This document shows positions 31,968-40,045 of a stretch of DNA of 40,045 nt, in pieces; the stretch's first letter is position 1, and every line of letters begins with the position of its first letter. Source of the DNA: Ettlia oleoabundans (Eukaryota > Chlorophyta > Chlorophyceae > Chlamydomonadales); assembly GCA_019693395.1 (NCBI GenBank), contig JAAMXP010001258.1, positions 8,230-48,274 on the forward strand, written 5' to 3'. A program made the position numbers and the translations under genes. The notes under the pieces are model-generated. The model did not search any database and had not been told where the DNA came from. It worked only from the letters and a program-made list of their open reading frames with translations.

Positions 31968-33988
31968 ATGACCCTGAAATTAGTGCCTGTGCCAGTCCCG
32001 GACGAAGGTAAGGGAAGCTTTCCCAAAGGCATAGGTTTGCACTCCTGCACATGTCGACCCGCCGCCAGAAGCCAAACAGGCACCGCCTCTCGCTCGCGGG
32101 CAACATGCAGCCGAAGCGGGGTCAGTCTGGCGCAGCGAGAAGCTCAGGGACTTTGTCTTCCGGTTGAAATGCTTGGGCCTAGAAGACGACCCGCAGTTTG
32201 CTGGCCTGGTGGGCCAGATAGCAGAGGAGACCACAGCGCTGGAAGAACTGGCAAAAAAGCAGCAGCAACCCGACTATCAGCGCCCCTGGTGGCAGGACGG
32301 AGAGTACGACAGCAACAAGGCAGACAGGTGAGGCAGTAAGCGCTGAAGAACCCGCTCAAATATGCTACCAAAGGCAAGAGGTTAAAAAGCGCAGCAATCC
32401 CCCAGCCAACACGCTGCCTGCCGCCCAGCACTCAACTTGGCGCCCTGTGCCCCTGCAGCGCCAACGACCGCGGCATGGAGCTCTTCAAATCGGGTCAGCA
32501 CAGCGCCGCCTTTGACTGCTTCACAGAGGCCATCAGACTGAGCCCAACCAGTGCCGTGTATCACTCCAACCGTGCAGCGGCTGCCCTCAAGCTGGGTAGG
32601 CCAGATATTGCGGCAGAGGATGCTGGCCACGCTGCGAAGCGGAATCCAGCCTACATACGCGCCCATCTCAGGGCAGGCAGGGCCCACCTGCAGCTGCAGC
32701 AGCCTGGCCTTGCTGAGCAGAGTTTCAAGAGGGCATTACAGCTGGATAAGAAATGTGCGGCAGCAGCCAAGGGCCTCGGGGAAGCTCAGGAGCTGGCAGC
32801 TGCATTGGCACAGCAGGCGGCAGCAGAACAAGCAGCGGCCGAGCGAGGGAGTCGTGCAGGGCTGACACGGGAGGCGGTGCCTGAGGAGGAGGCGGTGGCG
32901 CAATTGTATGCAGCGGAGCAGATGCTGGCTGCCAACCCAAATCTGCAGGTGTGGCGCACACAATGTTGTGGACCGCCATGTGCACCCGGCATTTAAAAGT
33001 TGTCGTATGTTTGCTGGGCCATAAGCAGTGCATTGCATTTTATAGTGAAAAGCTTCCCAACGTCCTTCAGCATTGCCATGTTGTGCAATCAGGTAGACTC
33101 CCTGGCTCTTATTGCCTGTCTGCGTGACTGCAGGCGGCCAAGTGCGCTCATGTTGAGGCGCTGTTGCTGTGCCAGCGATACACCGACGCCCAGGCAGCAT
33201 GCTGCGGGCTCATAGACGGCTCGGTGGATCGGCTAAACCTGGAGGCGGAGGCAGCCTGGAGGCAGGGCAGCCTAGAAGCTGCAGCAGAAACATTGCAGCA
33301 GGCGCTCAAGCTAGCACCTGGCAGCCAAAAGTGCAGCAGCTTGCTGGCCTTTGTGCGGGAGTTGCAGCAGCTAGAGGAACAGGCAGTGCTTGCATTAGAA
33401 GATGGGCTGCCGCAGGCGTGCATTGATGCCTGCACCAGTCTGCTGGAGCGGCTGCAACGCAGCGCATGCGTGGGGCTGGTGTGCAGCATTCTCCATCGGC
33501 GTGCAGAGGCCCACATGCAACGGCAGGCATGGGATGTTGCGATATCCGATCTGGATGCCGCACTAGCGCTGGATGCAGGCCACGCAGCGTGCCTGGAGCT
33601 GCGAGCAGAGGTACGCAAGCAGGCGGGAGCGTACACCGCCTGCTTCCTTGACCTTCAGCGGCTGAAGAAGGCGGCGCCGGGCCACCCAGGCCTGTTTGCA
33701 CTACTGGAGGAGGCAGCTCGACTAAATCTCAGTGCCGGCGACGGACGGCGGAACTGCGGCGATAGTGCGGCGGCCAAGTCAGGTGGCGGTGGTGGTGCAG
33801 TGGAGGAGGCCATGCGTGTGCTTGGCATCCCAGCAAGTGCCACATCAGCGCAGGCTCGCCGTGCCTATCTGCAGCTTGCCACCAAGTGGCATCCAGACAA
33901 GTGGGCGGCTGGCTCTGATGAGGACAGGGCAATGGCAGAGGCTCGGTTCAAGGAGGTGCAGAAAGCTTACGAGCTGCTCACGGCTTAG
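31968..33988 (+). CDS. TPR co-chaperone with C-terminal J domain
   Basis: Hsp40-type co-chaperone: TPR repeats hold clients or Hsp70/Hsp90 tails, and the J domain stimulates Hsp70 ATPase. Exons: 31968-32007, 32111-32327, 32459-32948, 33134-33988, in phase, giving 533 residues. N-terminal FVFRLKCLGLEDDPQF and a Trp-rich WWQDGEYDS segment precede the first TPR set (GMELFKSGQHSAAFDCFTEAI, HSNRAAAALKLGR, RAGRAHLQLQQPGLAE). A second set follows in the large last exon. The J domain occupies the final 63 residues, with HPD at 501-503 and RFKEVQKAYELL before the stop. This TPR-then-J order is that of DNAJC7/TPR2. The second exon start is set by the acceptor ATGCAG, the only one restoring the KLRDFVF frame. 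No signal peptide is seen, so it is probably cytosolic. Confidence 0.9.
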
Positions 33989-34113
33989 ACCCGGTTCCAC
34001 CTCTATTCTTGCCACCTTCTTGCCCTGCGCACAATGCTGGGATCATTGCATCTCGACAGTTGGCTGCGCCAACTCTTGCAGTCATGAACGCTGCTGCAGC
34101 GAGCACTACTTGC

Positions 34114-34118
34114 TGTAA
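34114..34118 (+). terminator. TGTAA poly(A) signal, TPR-DnaJ gene
   Basis: TGTAA lies 126 bp after the stop. Confidence 0.5.
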
Positions 34119-34371
34119 CTCTCATGGGGAAGCCAAACCTTTGGATGGAACAGCCCAGCTTTGCATGGCTGTTACAAACTTGGCATTCGTGTATACGCTG
34201 TGCACATCGTAAAAGAAAATCAAGCAGTAAAAGGCAAGCAAGGCTTGAGGTGGTGGTGGTTGGGGCAGGAGCTCAAAGAAATTTGAACCCTTCATCGACC
34301 AACTAGTCAGTGTCAGGGGACTGAACTATGCAGCGTATCATGCAGCCAGCCGCAATGACATTGAGAAGAGG

Positions 34372-34376
34372 TTACA
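34372..34376 (-). terminator. TGTAA poly(A) signal, GST gene
   Basis: Minus-strand TGTAA lies 20 bp after the GST stop, an ideal spacing. Confidence 0.55.
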
Positions 34377-34395
34377 ATAACTAGGCTGTACCTTT

Positions 34396-35898
34396 CTAGT
34401 CCCTGCGCAAGCTGTGCACAATGACTTCATCTGAGGGCTTGGTCTGCTGGGCAGAGGGGCGAGCCAATGCGGCCTCCATCCAACGCTCCAGCCTGTTGGG
34501 CAAAGAAGATATCGAAGGCTCATGGGGGAGATGGAGGTTCATCAGAGTTTCCAACTTTCAAAGCATGTCTGGGGAACCGCTGCAGGACATGCAAAGCTAC
34601 ATGCAGGCAACACCCCTACCATACAACATGCATACTGGCTTCGCTGCCTTGTCTGGCATACTCATCCACACCCACCTGTCCAGTTTGTTGCTCCTCACCA
34701 CCTCCCACAGGTCCAGCCCCACAAAGGCGGGCAGCAAGGCTATGCTGCGCTGCACAAAGCTGACGGTGCACACTTCTGCCAGCGAATAAACCTCGCCGAG
34801 CAAATAGTCGCCGCCCGGCTGGCCATGCTTGTTGAGAAAAGCATCCAGCAACTGTAGGGAGGTAGCAGAGAGAGTGGGCGCCAGAGCAAGAGCAGCGACA
34901 GTCAGGATACTTACAGTATTACGCCTGCCAGGCAGCGCTGCCTCTCTGGTTGGCCCCCGTCCAACCGGAGACAAACTCAGCTGCCCCCTACCGCACCTTC
35001 ACTGCAGCCTCAACCTTGGCCTTGGCAGCAGCCTCATCCCCAGACTTGACAGCAACCATCATTGCTGCCATGAAGTTGGAGGAGAAGGTGTCGATGAACA
35101 AGCGCACAATAGCGGCCTGGGCGGCGTCAGAGGGCATGAGTGCCGGCTGGGGGTAGCGCTGCTCCAAATATTCTGCAGATAAAGGGTGGGGTGTTATGTG
35201 AGCGAGGGTTGCAGTATTGGTGGAAAGTTGATGCATGTGTGGGTGGATGGGTGGGTAGGCTGGGTGCACGGAAGCACCGCACCCAGTTGAGGAGGCAAGC
35301 CCTAGTAAACCCTACGGCCAAAATACGCCCCACTGTGCGTGGCATGGCTGGCACATGGTGAGGCAGTGCGGTGGAACGCACCGCAGACGATGTTGCTCTC
35401 GATCACCGTCACGTCTCCATCCACCAGCACCGGCACCTTGGCTGAGGCTTCTGGGTCAGGGTGCACACGGCGGTAGGCCGCCACAAACTCGTCGTCTTTA
35501 TTCTTCAGGTCAACCGGCCGCACCTTGAAGTCAAGGCCCTTTTCTATCAGCGCCATCCAGCTGCGCTGAGCATCTGCAGCAAGGTGTCATAGTTGGTTGG
35601 AAATGTTCAGTTGCCCACTTTGAGGTGCGGACAGTCACTGCCCTTGTGTGTAATGTTGCAACAGGGTTGAGATACCAGACTGGTCATGGTCGAAGCGGAG
35701 TGCAAGGATAAGTCCGACAGATTGGTGATGATGACGTGAGCATACGCGGGATGATGTGAGCTGGTGGCAGGTGATGCAAGGCAGCGGCAAGTGGGGCAGT
35801 AGCTGGCGGCAGGGATTACTGGGACTACCAGTCGAACCAGCGGGCGGCGGACTAGCTAACTTACAGGGGCAGGTGGTAGAGTCGTAATGTGTGATCAT
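34396..35898 (-). CDS. Glutathione S-transferase, Cys-active-site type (omega/lambda-like)
   Basis: Thiol transferase or dehydroascorbate-reductase-like enzyme that uses glutathione. Exons: 35898-35865, 35573-35382, 35172-34997, 34851-34676, 34492-34396, in phase, giving 224 residues. The tiny first exon (34 bp) ends in the codon for Tyr and supplies the start and active site: MITHYDSTTCPYAQRSWMALIEKG would be lost without it. CPYA with Cys10 points to the omega, lambda or DHAR classes rather than Ser- or Tyr-GSTs. The thioredoxin-like half continues through KVPVLVDGDVTVIESNIVCEYLEQRYP (cis-Pro loop and ES glutathione site). The helical C-terminal half has GGDYLLGEVYSLAEVCTVSF and ends LERWMEAALARPSAQQT. 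The open frame extends upstream of 35898 but is not conserved-looking. Class assignment is tentative. Confidence 0.88.
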
Positions 35899-36238
35899 AC
35901 TTTTTGCAGTGGTGTGGAACGTCCGCTTGGAAGGTGATTGATTGGCACCGAGTGCGAGCCGGGTGGTGCGAAAACAAATGACATGCGATCGACGACCTGG
36001 GAGATGATACAAGGTATCGTTGTGCGTGCATGCGGCAGATGTGTCTGGGTTGACGTCAACAAGCAGGCGTGCATGCTGTGCCAGCTGGCAAGTGCTCCCC
36101 CCAAGCGTGTTCACCGCTAGCATGACCACGGGACGCCATCCCTGGCGGCCGCAATGAACCTCGTTCTCTGATAGGAATGCTGTCAGCCAAGCATGCCTAA
36201 CAAAAGCATTGCACATTGAACTTGATTTGGACTAGCAA
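35899..36238. other. intergenic region, BEACH gene 3' end / GST promoter
   Basis: 340 bp between two minus-strand genes. No TGTAA for the BEACH gene and no TATA box for the GST gene are seen. The minus-strand open frame here extends from the GST first exon but has no family similarity. Confidence 0.35.
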
Positions 36239-40044
<3,806 letters not shown>

Positions 40045-40045
40045 T

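Larger units (their letters stand above)
33989..34395. other. convergent 3' intergenic region, TPR-DnaJ / GST
   Basis: 407 bp between two stop codons. It carries a TGTAA for each gene. No additional gene is supported. Confidence 0.45.

Noticed and set aside
35635..36216. 193-codon minus-strand open frame upstream of the GST gene
   Set aside because: Only its short segment ending in TTCP is used as GST exon 1; the rest lacks similarity and crosses the predicted intron and the promoter.

Overview
The window is nuclear DNA from a photosynthetic eukaryote, most likely a green alga (Chlorophyta; a trebouxiophyte or chlorophyte, class not resolved). The grounds are intron-dense genes with short GT-AG introns, GC-rich exons, UGUAA-type polyadenylation motifs just after several stop codons, plant-type proteins (plant-like dihydropyrimidine dehydrogenase, thylakoid-lumen TPR protein) and long Ala/Gln/Ser low-complexity tracts. 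I see no bacterial operon, phage, transposon, CRISPR array, rRNA or tRNA. Gene models were built by hand by joining exons whose splice phases agree; no transcript evidence was available.

Layout, 14 genes: V-ATPase subunit C (+, 3' part only, to 1477); CW zinc-finger/polyQ protein (-, 1936-4626); PITH-domain protein (+, 5322-7271); MOSC/mARC-type molybdoenzyme (+, 7574-9508); dihydropyrimidine dehydrogenase PYD1 (-, 10113-13643); histidine phosphatase (-, 14013-14976); MATE transporter (+, 15406-18295); alpha/beta hydrolase (-, 18579-20321); GT31 galactosyltransferase-like protein (-, 20827-23707); thylakoid-lumen-like TPR protein (+, 24447-26475); HDAC11-like deacetylase (-, 26709-28711); glutathione synthetase (-, 29182-31601); TPR-DnaJ co-chaperone (+, 31968-33988); Cys-type glutathione S-transferase (-, 34396-35898); FAN-like BEACH-WD40 protein (-, from 36239 past the right edge, 5' part missing). 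Counting the two partial genes this makes 15 loci.

The genes are closely packed, with intergenic gaps of about 230-740 bp, and form four divergent pairs (CW/PITH, phosphatase/MATE, GT31/TPR, GSH2/DnaJ) and five convergent pairs. They look like ordinary housekeeping and regulatory genes rather than one system. Two weak functional neighbourhoods exist: mARC beside PYD1 (nucleobase-related redox chemistry), and glutathione synthetase near a glutathione transferase.

The most unusual things are at the RNA-processing and repeat level: three likely GC-AG introns; a 17-bp tandem repeat that multiplies a 5' splice donor in the BEACH gene; a 33-bp degenerate coding repeat in the GT31 tail; a perfect 36-bp palindrome at the left edge; and convergent genes whose poly(A) signals abut or cross. 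I did not find a convincing undescribed multi-gene system.
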